A stretch of DNA of 64,000 bases, taken from contig JBGAVG010000001.1 in the NCBI GenBank assembly GCA_044228245.1, forward strand, positions 310,001 through 374,000. The letters are read 5' to 3'. This document shows, piece by piece, positions 18,821 to 27,443 of this stretch (position 1 is its first letter; each line of letters opens with the position of its first letter). Origin of the DNA: Methylotenera_A sp044228245 (GTDB lineage: Bacteria; Pseudomonadota; Gammaproteobacteria; Burkholderiales; Methylophilaceae). A program made the translations under genes and the position numbers. A model generated the notes under the pieces. The model did no database searches. It saw nothing but the letters and a program-made list of their open reading frames with translations, and had not been told where the DNA came from.

Positions 18821-18887
18821 TCCACATTCCGCCTTACTTGCCATTCAATGATAAAATATCGCTATTGAGTTTTACTGCGAGATTGTG

Positions 18888-19073
18888 ATGCCTAAACTAA
18901 TTTTTAGTGTTGTAGCGATGTGCTTAAGTTGTATCGTTTTATCAGGCTGTGGCACCAAAGGGCCGTTATATATTCCTGAGCAGCGCTACCCGCAAAAAGA
19001 CAGCTCGCAAGAAACGCCTAAGGCCTTGCCGCAAGCCAATCCTGACTCGACAACCCCATCAAAAGAATACTAA
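18888..19073 (+). CDS. lptM: LPS translocon maturation lipoprotein LptM (YifL)
   Basis: This 61-residue lipoprotein matches the LptM/YifL family, whose E. coli member helps the LPS outer-membrane translocon LptDE mature. The ATG at 18888 gives a short signal ending in the lipobox L-S-G-C followed by the hallmark GTKGPLYIPE. The rest is a Pro/Gln-rich tail. A GTG three bases earlier is possible but unnecessary. lysA follows 12 bases downstream; lptM-lysA is a widespread proteobacterial pairing. Confidence 0.9.
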   Translation: MPKLIFSVVAMCLSCIVLSGCGTKGPLYIPEQRYPQKDSSQETPKALPQANPDSTTPSKEY

Positions 19074-19085
19074 AGATAAATTACT

Positions 19086-20330
19086 GTGAATGCTTTTAAC
19101 TTAAAAAACGGCGAATTGTATGCCGAAAATGTCACGCTTAGTCAGATTGCAAAAGAGTTTGATACGCCATGCTATGTGTATTCCAAAGCAGCGCTTACGC
19201 AGGCCTTTAAACGCTTTCAGGCCGGGTTGGTGCATGCTAACCATCTGATTTGTTTTGCGGTAAAAGCTAATCCGAATATTGCGATTTTGAATTTGTTTGC
19301 CAAGTTGGGGGCGGGTTTTGATATCGTTTCTGGCGGCGAACTGGCGCGCGTGCTCGCTGCCGGTGGCGACCCGCAAAAAGTGGTGTTTTCGGGCGTAGGC
19401 AAAACTGCAGATGAAATGCGCGCTGCGCTTGAGGCTGGTATTTTATGTTTTAACGTGGAGTCCGCCAGCGAATTAGCGCGTTTGAATATTGTGGCGGGCG
19501 AGATGGGTAAAATCGCACCCGTATCGCTGCGCGTAAACCCGAACGTAGATGCCAAAACGCACCCGTATATTTCTACTGGCCTGAAAAACAATAAGTTTGG
19601 CGTGGCGTTTGAGGATGCGCTGGATGTTTACATGCAGGCCGCGAGCATGCCCAATATTACCGTGCATGGCGTGGATTGCCATATCGGCTCGCAAATTACC
19701 GAACTATCACCTTTTATTGATGCGCTTGACCGTGTGCTGGGCTTGGTAGATACACTTGAGGCCAAGGGTATTCATATTTCACACATTGACGTGGGTGGCG
19801 GCATCGGCATTACCTATAACGACGAAACACCGCCTGAATTTGGTCTTTATGCTAAGGCGATTCTGGATAAATTGGCGAACCGGAATGTAAAACTGCTGTT
19901 TGAGCCAGGCCGCGCATTGGTGGGCAACGCGGGTGTTCTACTGACAAAAGTGGAATACCTGAAACTCGCCGAAACCAAAAACTTTGCCATTGTGGATGCC
20001 GCTATGAACGACCTCATGCGTCCGGCCTTATACGATGCGTATCACGACATTGTGGCAGTGGCCCCACGCGCTGGCGAAACTACAAACTACGAAATTGTTG
20101 GACCGGTGTGCGAAAGCGGCGATTTCCTGGGACATGACCGCGCGCTTAATCTGCAAGAAGGTGATTTATTGGCTATAAAATCCGCAGGCGCTTATGGCAT
20201 GAGCATGGCCAGCAACTACAATACGCGGCCACGGGCTGCTGAAATCATGGTGGATGGCGACAAAGCTTTTGTGATTAGACAACGCGAAAAAATCGCGGAT
20301 TTATTTGCGTCTGAACAGTTAATCCCATAA
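19086..20330 (+). CDS. lysA: Diaminopimelate decarboxylase
   Basis: LysA makes L-lysine from meso-diaminopimelate with pyridoxal phosphate. The 414-residue product starts at a GTG and has the PLP lysine in CFAVKANPN, the glycine loop DVGGGIGI for phosphate binding, substrate residues in LFEPGRALVGNAG, and the catalytic Cys in VGPVCESGDFLG. The tail SAGAYGMSMASNYNTRPR is typical. It is the second gene of the lptM-lysA unit. Confidence 0.96.
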   Translation: MNAFNLKNGELYAENVTLSQIAKEFDTPCYVYSKAALTQAFKRFQAGLVHANHLICFAVKANPNIAILNLFAKLGAGFDIVSGGELARVLAAGGDPQKVVFSGVGKTADEMRAALEAGILCFNVESASELARLNIVAGEMGKIAPVSLRVNPNVDAKTHPYISTGLKNNKFGVAFEDALDVYMQAASMPNITVHGVDCHIGSQITELSPFIDALDRVLGLVDTLEAKGIHISHIDVGGGIGITYNDETPPEFGLYAKAILDKLANRNVKLLFEPGRALVGNAGVLLTKVEYLKLAETKNFAIVDAAMNDLMRPALYDAYHDIVAVAPRAGETTNYEIVGPVCESGDFLGHDRALNLQEGDLLAIKSAGAYGMSMASNYNTRPRAAEIMVDGDKAFVIRQREKIADLFASEQLIP

Positions 20331-20449
20331 GAATACAGCGCGCTTCTTAAGCGATATTATTTGTATTGCGGATGCAATTAACTGGGTGTAAATTAGCGTT
20401 TCAGCGTTAATTTTATTAAAAAAATTTATATCATCATGAGGGGAGAAAA

Positions 20450-20587
20450 ATGAAAAGTCTGCTTGCCGTATTACTTGCTTTTGCTGCTTTAAACGCTTTA
20501 CCTGTTTTTGCTGATGAACCACTTCCGGAAATTGCACCTGTAGATGAGCCAGCACCACCGCCATTAGATGCTCCAGCAGCTGAGTAA
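20450..20587 (+). CDS. Small secreted acidic Pro-rich peptide
   Basis: A 45-codon frame starts at an ATG 6-7 bases after a strong AGGGGAG ribosome site. The product has a clear signal peptide (about MKSLLAVLLAFAALNALPVFA, cut after Ala22 or nearby), leaving some 23 residues made almost wholly of Asp, Glu, Pro, Ala and Leu. A Rho-independent terminator follows 16 bases downstream, so the gene looks like a complete small transcription unit. I do not recognise a family. The ribosome site, signal peptide and terminator together make it likely to be real. Confidence 0.7.
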   Translation: MKSLLAVLLAFAALNALPVFADEPLPEIAPVDEPAPPPLDAPAAE

Positions 20588-20603
20588 GTTACTCAAATGT
20601 ATT

Positions 20604-20634
20604 AAAAAAAGCGAAGTTTTTACTTCGCTTTTTT
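20604..20634. terminator. Rho-independent terminator
   Basis: A-tract then AGCGAAGT paired with ACTTCGCT around a TTT loop, followed by a run of six T. It ends the small peptide gene; with A and T tracts on both sides it could also serve the convergent purU. Confidence 0.85.
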
Positions 20635-20664
20635 ATGCCTAAAACTCAAAATTAACGATAAAGG

Positions 20665-21519
20665 CTAATCAAAAATCACGGTTTTATTGGCATACAGCAA
20701 AATACGATTTTCAATGTGCCAGCTAACCGCTTTTGACAACACCACACGCTCCAGATCACGACCTTTTTGAATCAGGTCTTCCACCTGGTCGCGGTGCGAA
20801 ATCCGGTCAATATCCTGCTCGATAATCGGGCCTTCATCCAGCACTTCCGTCACGTAATGGCTGGTCGCACCGATGAGTTTCACGCCGCGCTCAAACGCGC
20901 GGTGATAGGGCCGCGCGCCAATAAACGCGGGCAGGAATGAATGGTGGATATTAATGATGCGCTGCGGATAGCGCGCGACAAAATCTGGCGACAAAATCTG
21001 CATATAGCGCGCCAGCACGATCAAATCGATCTGATAATCGTCGAACAGCTTGAATTGCGCCGCTTCGGCCTGCGGCTTGTTGTCTTTATTCACCGCAATA
21101 TGGTGAAAGTCAATGCCATAAAACTTTACCAAGGCTTCGGTATCACGATGGTTGCTGATCACCAGCGGAATTTCGCATGCCAGCTCACCACTTTTATGGC
21201 GGTGCAACAAATCCGCCAGGCAATGGTCATATTGCGACACCATGATTGCCACACGCGTTTTATGCTGTGAGAGCTTTAATTGCCAGTGCATGTTAAATTT
21301 GGCTGCGATTGGCGCAAAGGCCGTGTTAAAACCGGCCTCATCCAGATTAAAACCCGCCAGGTCCCATTCCACGCGCATTAAAAACAGATTATTTTCTGCA
21401 TCCTGATGCTGGTCTGCGTGTAAAATATTGGCATTATGCTGATACAAAAAATCAGCGATCGCCGCTACGATGCCTTTGGCATCGGGGCAGGTAATCAGTA
21501 ATGTTGCGGTGTTTTTCAT
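20665..21519 (-). CDS. purU: Formyltetrahydrofolate deformylase
   Basis: PurU hydrolyses 10-formyl-tetrahydrofolate to formate and tetrahydrofolate, balancing the one-carbon folate pool. The ATG at 21519 gives 284 residues, the usual size; an in-frame start 39 bases upstream only adds an atypical extension. An N-terminal ACT domain (TLLITCPDAKGIVAAIADFL) is followed by the formyltransferase fold with INIHHSFLPAFIGARPYHRAFERGVK and the catalytic Asp in TEVLDEGPIIEQD. In a methylotroph it could release C1 units as formate for oxidation; that is inference. It is transcribed divergently from ispH. Confidence 0.94.
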   Translation of the reverse strand: MKNTATLLITCPDAKGIVAAIADFLYQHNANILHADQHQDAENNLFLMRVEWDLAGFNLDEAGFNTAFAPIAAKFNMHWQLKLSQHKTRVAIMVSQYDHCLADLLHRHKSGELACEIPLVISNHRDTEALVKFYGIDFHHIAVNKDNKPQAEAAQFKLFDDYQIDLIVLARYMQILSPDFVARYPQRIINIHHSFLPAFIGARPYHRAFERGVKLIGATSHYVTEVLDEGPIIEQDIDRISHRDQVEDLIQKGRDLERVVLSKAVSWHIENRILLYANKTVIFD

Positions 21520-21611
21520 GGCTTGTTTTTTAAAACATTTTGTTAAAAATTTGTGCAATTATACCTGATGCGCCAATTACTGATATTAATCGAGATAACG
21601 ATTTGAATACT

Positions 21612-22604
21612 ATGCAATCAAGAGATGGCCAAAAAGTTGACGCTATGCCTAATACGACGCATCCCGATGTAGTGCTCGCCAACCCGCGCGGTTTCTGCGC
21701 GGGGGTCGATCGCGCCATTATTATTGTAGAACAGGCGCTGGAGAAATTCGGTGCGCCGATTTATGTGCGTAATGAAGTAGTACACAACAAATTTGTCGTC
21801 GATGCATTGCGTGCCAAGGGCGCTATTTTCGTCAATGAGCTGGATAAAATCCCCGTTGGAAGCACGGTGATTTTTAGCGCTCATGGCGTTTCCAAAGCCG
21901 TGCGCATTGAGGCCGAATCACGCGGTTTGACCGCTTTTGACGCCACTTGCCCATTGGTGACCAAGGTGCACATCGAAGTCGCCAAAATGCGCAAAGCCGG
22001 TTTGGAAATTGTGATGATTGGCCACAAGGGCCACCCGGAGGTCGAGGGCACAATGGGGCAATCCAATGAAGGAATGTATCTGGTAGAAATGCCTGAAGAC
22101 GTAGCGAATCTGAATGTGAGGGATGCCGAAAAACTCGCGTTTGTGACGCAGACCACCCTTTCGATAGACGATGCGGCGCAAGTGATTCATGCGCTTAAAA
22201 CCAGGTTTCCCAGCATTCAGGCGCCTAAAAGTGACGACATCTGCTACGCCACGCAAAACCGTCAGGACGCAGTCAAGATCATGGCCAAAGATTGCGATCT
22301 GGTGATTATTGTCGGTTCGCCCAATAGTTCCAACTCCAACCGCTTACGCGAAGTAGCACAGAATCAGGGCGTTGAAGCCTACATGGTGGACAACGCAAGC
22401 CATTTGAAGTCTGAATGGCTAACTGGAAAGCATAAAATTGGCGTCTCAGCCGGGGCCTCTGCGCCGGAGATCCTGGTTAAAGAAGTCATCGAAAAATTGC
22501 GGCAGCTTGGCGCAAACCAAGTGCAGGAATTACAAGGCGTGGTAGAAAATGTGGTGTTTCAGTTGCCTAAGAATTTAACTTCTGCACCCGGTAAAAATGG
22601 GTAG
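21612..22604 (+). CDS. ispH: 4-hydroxy-3-methylbut-2-enyl diphosphate reductase
   Basis: IspH is the last enzyme of the MEP isoprenoid pathway and an iron-sulfur protein. The three cluster cysteines are in NPRGFCAGVDRA, FDATCPLVTKVH and DDICYATQNRQ. HGV and GHKGHPEVEGTMGQ substrate motifs are present. Three in-frame ATGs compete: 21540, 21612 and 21645. The second is used because it follows a GAGATAA-like stretch, while 21645 would give the most usual N-terminus; the catalytic part is unaffected. Confidence 0.95.
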   Translation: MQSRDGQKVDAMPNTTHPDVVLANPRGFCAGVDRAIIIVEQALEKFGAPIYVRNEVVHNKFVVDALRAKGAIFVNELDKIPVGSTVIFSAHGVSKAVRIEAESRGLTAFDATCPLVTKVHIEVAKMRKAGLEIVMIGHKGHPEVEGTMGQSNEGMYLVEMPEDVANLNVRDAEKLAFVTQTTLSIDDAAQVIHALKTRFPSIQAPKSDDICYATQNRQDAVKIMAKDCDLVIIVGSPNSSNSNRLREVAQNQGVEAYMVDNASHLKSEWLTGKHKIGVSAGASAPEILVKEVIEKLRQLGANQVQELQGVVENVVFQLPKNLTSAPGKNG

Positions 22605-22627
22605 GATAATTATTCACATTGTATACA

Positions 22628-22703
22628 GCCGGTGTAGCTCAGTTGGTAGAGCGGTTCATTCGTAATGAAAAGGTCGGGGGTTCGATTCCCTTCTCCGGCA
22701 CCA
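22628..22703 (+). tRNA. thrW: tRNA-Thr (anticodon CGT)
   Basis: A 76-base cloverleaf can be folded: acceptor stem GCCGGTG...TCCGGC with encoded CCA (22701-22703), D arm GCTCAGTTGGTAGAGC, anticodon loop TTCGTAA with CGT at 22661-22663, and T arm GGGGGTTCGATTCCCTT. The anticodon reads ACG, threonine. The first anticodon-stem pair is a G-A mismatch. It sits between ispH and nudB. The symbol thrW is the usual name of the CGT-type tRNA in E. coli. Confidence 0.95.
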
Positions 22704-22711
22704 TTTGATTC

Positions 22712-23164
22712 ATGAAAAAATTCAAAACACCCGTCTCCGCGCTGGTACTGATCCACACACCGGATTTGCAGGTGCTCATTATGGAGCGCGCCGACAAGGC
22801 CGGCTTCTGGCAATCAGTTACCGGCAGTGTGGAAGGCGACGAAACACCCCAGCAAGCCGCCATCCGCGAGGTGCTTGAAGAAACTGGCCTGGATGCTGCC
22901 CAATACGATTTGCAGGATTGGCAAGCCTCAAATGTGTACGAAATTTATCCGCATTGGCGGTATCGTTATGCGCCGGGCGTTACGGAAAACACCGAACATT
23001 TGTTCGGTTTAGAACTCCCTAAAAAATTACCTATCAAGCTTTCACCAAATGAGCATGTACGTTATGAGTGGGTGGACTGGCGCGAGGCCGCAAAACGCGT
23101 TTTCTCGTGGACAAATGTGGATGCGTTAAAAAGATTAGGTGAATTGCACCACTTAACGTTATAA
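22712..23164 (+). CDS. nudB: Dihydroneopterin triphosphate diphosphatase (Nudix)
   Basis: NudB removes pyrophosphate from dihydroneopterin triphosphate in folate synthesis. The 150-residue product has a full Nudix box, G-x5-E-x7-REVLEETGL, within SVEGDETPQQAAIREVLEETG near residues 38-58. The N-terminus KTPVSALVLIHTPDLQVLIMERAD and EHVRYEWVDWREA near the C-terminus are typical of NudB. The start is 9 bases after the tRNA CCA, without a strong ribosome site. It may be cotranscribed with the tRNA. Confidence 0.9.
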   Translation: MKKFKTPVSALVLIHTPDLQVLIMERADKAGFWQSVTGSVEGDETPQQAAIREVLEETGLDAAQYDLQDWQASNVYEIYPHWRYRYAPGVTENTEHLFGLELPKKLPIKLSPNEHVRYEWVDWREAAKRVFSWTNVDALKRLGELHHLTL

Positions 23165-23203
23165 AATAAACGCTTTTACAGCATGTGCGTTACATAGAAA
23201 ATT

Positions 23204-24301
23204 ATGCAAACTGCTACGATTAAATTTGAAAAATTCCAAACCGCCGATGACGCCGACTGTCAGCGCCGTATCATTGCGGCACGTGCCAGGCTGGGCAAGC
23301 GCCTGGTGATTCTGGGGCACCATTACCAGCATGAGAGTGTGTATCGCCACGCCGATTTTACGGGTGATTCGCTTAAACTCTCGCGCTACACCGAAAACCT
23401 GGACGCTGAATACATTGTATTTTTGGGCGTACATTTTATGGCTGAAGTGGCTGATATCTTAAGCCGCCCCGAGCAGACTGTGGTGCTGCCAGACCTTGCA
23501 GCAGGTTGCTCGATGGCGGATATGGCCAATTTGGCCAAAGTTGAGCGCAGCTATCGCGAGCTCAATAAGGTGCTGAATTTTGACGAACAAATCACACCGG
23601 TGACTTACATCAATTCCGCTGCCGATTTGAAGGCTTTTTGTGGCGAACATGGCGGCATCGTCTGCACCAGTACCAATGCGCCGAAAATCCTGGAATGGGG
23701 TTTTAAGCAGCGCGAAAAAGTGTTGTTCTTCCCAGACCAGAATTTAGGCAGATGGTCTGGGCACAAAATGGGCATTCCGCTGGAGCAAATGCCGGTGTGG
23801 GATCCGGACCAGCCGCTGGGCGGCCTGACTGAAGCACAAATCAAGAACGCCAAGATATTACTGTGGAAAGGCCACTGTGCGGTGCATCAGATGTTCCGCC
23901 CGCAAAACATCATTAAATTCCGCAATGAGCACCCGGATGGCTTTGTGATTTCGCACCCGGAATGTCCATTCGAGGTATGTTTGCAATCCGATTATGTCGG
24001 CTCTACCGAGTATATTTTGAAAACCGTTTCAGAAGCGCCAGCCAATACCAAATGGCTGGTGGGTACCGAACTCAACCTAGTGAATCGTCTGGCCGAACAG
24101 ATGAAGCCGCAAGGCAAGTTGGTTCAATTTATGAGTCACGTGGTGTGCGAATGCTCAACCATGGCGCGCATCGATCCGCAGCATTTAGCCTGGACGCTTG
24201 AAAACCTGGCTGAAGGCAATGTGGTCAACCAGATTAAAGTACCCAGACATGATGCAGAGCTTGCCAAGCTCACGCTGGACCGCATGCTGGCAGCTTCGTA
24301 G
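23204..24301 (+). CDS. nadA: Quinolinate synthase
   Basis: NadA condenses iminoaspartate with dihydroxyacetone phosphate to quinolinate for NAD synthesis and carries a [4Fe-4S] cluster. The 365-residue product has LGHHYQHESVYRHADFTGDSL near the N-terminus, cysteines in AAGCSMADMA, GIVCTSTNAPKILEW and CECSTMARIDP, and the HPECPFEV motif. Length and motif spacing fit the proteobacterial NadA. A HIT-family gene starts 8 bases after the stop. Confidence 0.96.
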   Translation: MQTATIKFEKFQTADDADCQRRIIAARARLGKRLVILGHHYQHESVYRHADFTGDSLKLSRYTENLDAEYIVFLGVHFMAEVADILSRPEQTVVLPDLAAGCSMADMANLAKVERSYRELNKVLNFDEQITPVTYINSAADLKAFCGEHGGIVCTSTNAPKILEWGFKQREKVLFFPDQNLGRWSGHKMGIPLEQMPVWDPDQPLGGLTEAQIKNAKILLWKGHCAVHQMFRPQNIIKFRNEHPDGFVISHPECPFEVCLQSDYVGSTEYILKTVSEAPANTKWLVGTELNLVNRLAEQMKPQGKLVQFMSHVVCECSTMARIDPQHLAWTLENLAEGNVVNQIKVPRHDAELAKLTLDRMLAAS

Positions 24302-24309
24302 GACATCTC

Positions 24310-24741
24310 TTGCAAAGCTGCGCACTTTGTTTACCGACACCACACGAGATTTTGTGGCAGGATGATTTCTGCCGCGTGGTGTTGCTGAATGACGCAGATT
24401 ACCCGGCCTATTGCCGTGTTGAACTGATTGCACACGTCAAAGAAATGAGTGATTTGCCGCCGCCTGAACGCGCGCGGATGATGAAAACGGTATTTGCGGT
24501 GGAAACTGCAATGCGGGAAGTGCTGCAGCCGGATAAAATCAACCTGGCCAGTCTGGGCAACAAAACGCCGCATATACACTGGCACATTGTGCCCCGTTTT
24601 AGCGATGACAGGCATTTTCCCAATTCACACTGGGGAGAACCTGCCCGCCAGGGCAATATCCATGCGCTTTCTGGGGCATCGAAAAAGCTGCTGCAAGACA
24701 AAATAAAAGCGCATGCCGAATGCGCTTTATCTGTTAGCTAG
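24310..24741 (+). CDS. HIT-family nucleotide-binding protein
   Basis: This 143-residue histidine-triad protein has the active-site motif H-I-H-W-H-I-V-P-R near residues 78-86, typical of nucleotide hydrolases or transferases. The N-terminal CALC pair could bind zinc. The frame begins at TTG 24310, 8 bases after nadA and behind TAGGA; no ATG upstream of the domain fits. The natural substrate cannot be told. The 3' end contains a hairpin (24706-24728) and overlaps the convergent ferredoxin gene by four bases. Confidence 0.85.
   Translation: MQSCALCLPTPHEILWQDDFCRVVLLNDADYPAYCRVELIAHVKEMSDLPPPERARMMKTVFAVETAMREVLQPDKINLASLGNKTPHIHWHIVPRFSDDRHFPNSHWGEPARQGNIHALSGASKKLLQDKIKAHAECALSVS
24706..24728. 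terminator. Hairpin inside the end of the HIT gene, possible terminator
   Basis: AAAGCGCAT pairs with ATGCGCTTT around a five-base loop. It lies within the last codons of the HIT gene and close to the stop of the convergent ferredoxin gene, with only short A and T tracts. A role as a bidirectional terminator overlapping coding sequence is likely but not certain. Confidence 0.5.
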
Positions 24742-25049
24742 ACGACGAGGCGTTCCACCACTTTGCCATTGACCAGATGGCTTTCAATAATTTCATCAAT
24801 ATCTTCATTATCGACAAAGGTGTACCAGACCGCTTGCGGATACACCACCAATAGCGGCCCCTCGCCACAACGGTCAAAACAGCCCGCGCGGTTAATGCGC
24901 ACTTTGTCCTGACCATTCAAACCCAGTTTTTTGACACGCGCTTTCATATGCTCAAATGCCGCTTCTGCGCCTTTATCCTGGCAACACGCTTCGCCATCCG
25001 GGCGTTGATTCAAACAGAAAAAGACGTGGTATTGATAAAAATTTTGCAT
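24738..25049 (-). CDS. Thioredoxin-like [2Fe-2S] ferredoxin
   Basis: This 103-residue protein resembles thioredoxin-fold [2Fe-2S] ferredoxins (Shethna-type). Cluster cysteines are likely among CLNQRPDGEACC near the N-terminus and CFDRCGEG in the second half. The ATG at 25049 gives a start just before YHVFFCLNQ; a longer in-frame start would overlap the TonB-like gene. It follows that gene by 5 bases. Its redox partner is not evident; the neighbours (TonB-like, mpl, metH) give no clear hint. Confidence 0.85.
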   Translation of the reverse strand: MQNFYQYHVFFCLNQRPDGEACCQDKGAEAAFEHMKARVKKLGLNGQDKVRINRAGCFDRCGEGPLLVVYPQAVWYTFVDNEDIDEIIESHLVNGKVVERLVV

Positions 25050-25054
25050 TATGG

Positions 25055-26044
25055 CTACTCTGTCGACAAGGCGTCTTCCTGCGTAAACGTCCACGTCCTC
25101 GTGATGCTTAAAATGTCGGTATCTTTCTTGATATCCTCCGGAAACACGGCATAAGGCGCGGCTAATTCCACAATGCGCTTGGCGGCCTCATTTAAAACTT
25201 CATGGGGTGATGCCTGATCAATCACCACGCTTTCCAAGGTGCCATCCGCTTTAATCGATACCGTCATGCGTAGCTGTCCATACAGCTTCTGCGCTCTTGC
25301 CGCTTCCGGATAATTCATATTGCCAATGCGCTCCACCTTTTGCCGCCACGATTCCACATACATGGCAAAGCGGTACTCCTTGGTGCGCGCGCCAATAAAT
25401 TTTCTTTTTGGCCGTTTTTGATATTCATCCTGCTGTTTTGCGATCTGCGCCTGCAGCCTGTCCATTTCCAGGCTGGCTGCGATCAAATCAGCGCGATCCA
25501 GGGCCTTGGCCTTGGCTTTCTGCTCGCCCTGTTCAGGCTCAGCCGAGGCCGCGTTTTGCGTAGGATTTGATTCAATCGTTTTGCTGGAATTGATTTGCGT
25601 AAGCAGCTCCTGCGCCTGTTTTTCCAGTTCATCCACGCGCTTTTGCTCGCGCGCTTCCTGCGCTTTCAGCTTGGCCGATTTAGCCGCACTGCGTGCTTCT
25701 GAATTCGGTTTTAATTTGACTTCGGTGGTTTGTTCTTTAGGCGAGGGCAGTGCCGTTTTCATCTTGCGGTTTGCCTCGGTATTGCCGCCACGATCCAGAT
25801 TGGCCTGCGCCAGCAGCTCGGCTTTATCGGGCGCCTGCTTGGTTTTGGCATTGACCAGAACCACGTCCAGCGAAGGCATGTGATCGGCAAGTTTCCTAAG
25901 CTCTGGCTGGAATTTAATACTTAGAATCACGACATGAATGAGAATAGAAATCCATATCGCCACGCTGATTGCGCTGACAGTTCTTACTTTGCCCGCTAAT
26001 GTCGCCAAAGGCACCATTTCTGTTTGTTTAAGTGCTGCACTCAA
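25055..26044 (-). CDS. TonB-like energy transducer protein
   Basis: The 329-residue product has one N-terminal membrane segment (about residues 27-45), a long charged Ala/Lys/Glu-rich region with coiled-coil character (about 95-205), and a C-terminal TonB-like domain with GNMNYPEAARAQKLYGQLRMTVSIKADGTLESVVI. This layout fits proteins that pass proton-motive energy to outer-membrane receptors. The usual Pro-rich spacer is replaced by the charged helix. No exbB/exbD or TonB-dependent receptor gene lies nearby, so the partner is unknown. It is encoded 2 bases after mpl. Confidence 0.8.
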   Translation of the reverse strand: MSAALKQTEMVPLATLAGKVRTVSAISVAIWISILIHVVILSIKFQPELRKLADHMPSLDVVLVNAKTKQAPDKAELLAQANLDRGGNTEANRKMKTALPSPKEQTTEVKLKPNSEARSAAKSAKLKAQEAREQKRVDELEKQAQELLTQINSSKTIESNPTQNAASAEPEQGEQKAKAKALDRADLIAASLEMDRLQAQIAKQQDEYQKRPKRKFIGARTKEYRFAMYVESWRQKVERIGNMNYPEAARAQKLYGQLRMTVSIKADGTLESVVIDQASPHEVLNEAAKRIVELAAPYAVFPEDIKKDTDILSITRTWTFTQEDALSTE

Positions 26045-26046
26045 AC

Positions 26047-27426
26047 TTAGGTTTTCCCGCCCAATGTATCAAGAATTTTCTGATGAACGCCGCCAAACCC
26101 GCCGTTGCTCATCACCAGAATATGGTCACCCGATTTCGCGATTTTTGCAATGTCCTGCACCAAATTTTCCAGGTTCTCAAAAGTTTGTGATTTGCTCGCA
26201 ATCGGTTTAAGCGCTTCGGCTGCATCCCAGCCCAGATTCGCGCCATAGCAAAATACCAAATCGGCATCTTTTAAACTCGCCGGCAGCGCATCTTTCATCA
26301 CACCCAGCTTCATGGTGTTGCTACGCGGCTCCAGCACCGCCAGAATGCGCGCTTTGCCTACTTTAGCACGCAAACCTGCCACTGTGGTCTCGATGGCGGT
26401 TGGGTGATGCGCAAAGTCGTCATACACAGTAATGCCGTTCACCACACCGCGCACTTCCATACGGCGTTTCACATTTTTAAACTCGGTCAGCGCAGCAATA
26501 CTGGTTTCCACCGCAACCCCTGCATGACGTGCTGCGGCGATGCTGGCCAGCGCATTCATGCGGTTATGTTCGCCCAGCAAATCCCACTGCACGCGGCCTT
26601 GTGGCTTGCCTTGATATAACACATCAAAACTGCCATCGCCCTGCGCATTTTCGGCTTGCCAATCAGCATCGGTGCCAAACTGCTCTACCGGCGTCCAGCA
26701 ACCTTTTTCAATCACGCGCTGCAAACTGACTTCTTTGCCATTGGCCACAATCAGCCCCTGTTGCGGTACCGTGCGCACCAGATGGTGGAATTGTTTTTCG
26801 ATGGCGGCCAAATCTTCAAAAATATCGGCATGGTCAAATTCCAGGTTGTTCAGTACTGCCGTGCGTGGGCGGTAATGCACGAATTTGGAACGCTTATCGA
26901 AGAACGCGGTATCGTATTCATCCGCCTCAATCACAAAAAATGGCGAAATGCTTTTTGCATCTTGTTTAGGGGCTTGCGGCAATCGCGCTGAAACTGAAAA
27001 ATTTTCTGGCACGCCGCCAATCAAAAAGCCTGGCGCCAACCCTGCATATTCCAGAATCCATGCCAGCATCGAGCTGGTGGTGGTCTTGCCGTGCGTACCT
27101 GCCACGGCCAATACCCACTTACCCTGTAGCACGTTCTCTGCCAGCCATTGTGGGCCGGAGATATACGGCAAACCCTGATTCAGAATCTCCTCCATGAGAG
27201 GATTGCCGCGTGACACCACGTTACCAATCACGTAAATATCTGGATTTAACGTGATTTGCTCAGGCGAAAACCCTTCAATCAACTCAATGCCCTGTGCTTC
27301 AAGCTGCGTGCTCATAGGCGGGTAAACATTGGCATCGCAACCCGTAACTCTGTGCCCTGCGGCCTTAGCCAGCACCGCAATGCCGCCCATGAACGTGCCG
27401 CAGATACCTAAAATGTGAATATGCAT
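26047..27426 (-). CDS. mpl: UDP-MurNAc:L-Ala-gamma-D-Glu-meso-DAP ligase
   Basis: Mpl recycles the murein tripeptide by attaching it to UDP-N-acetylmuramate in the cytoplasm. The 459-residue protein starts HIHILGICGTFMGGIA, has the Mur ligase ATP loop AGTHGKTTTSSML near residues 115-127, EADEYDTAFFDKRSKF, and the C-terminal domain with DDFAHHPTAI and LEPRSNTMKLG. These are diagnostic of Mpl within the Mur family. It starts 17 bases after metH and is followed closely by the TonB-like gene. Confidence 0.95.
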   Translation of the reverse strand: MHIHILGICGTFMGGIAVLAKAAGHRVTGCDANVYPPMSTQLEAQGIELIEGFSPEQITLNPDIYVIGNVVSRGNPLMEEILNQGLPYISGPQWLAENVLQGKWVLAVAGTHGKTTTSSMLAWILEYAGLAPGFLIGGVPENFSVSARLPQAPKQDAKSISPFFVIEADEYDTAFFDKRSKFVHYRPRTAVLNNLEFDHADIFEDLAAIEKQFHHLVRTVPQQGLIVANGKEVSLQRVIEKGCWTPVEQFGTDADWQAENAQGDGSFDVLYQGKPQGRVQWDLLGEHNRMNALASIAAARHAGVAVETSIAALTEFKNVKRRMEVRGVVNGITVYDDFAHHPTAIETTVAGLRAKVGKARILAVLEPRSNTMKLGVMKDALPASLKDADLVFCYGANLGWDAAEALKPIASKSQTFENLENLVQDIAKIAKSGDHILVMSNGGFGGVHQKILDTLGGKT

Positions 27427-27443
27427 AATGTGGTTTTAATTAT

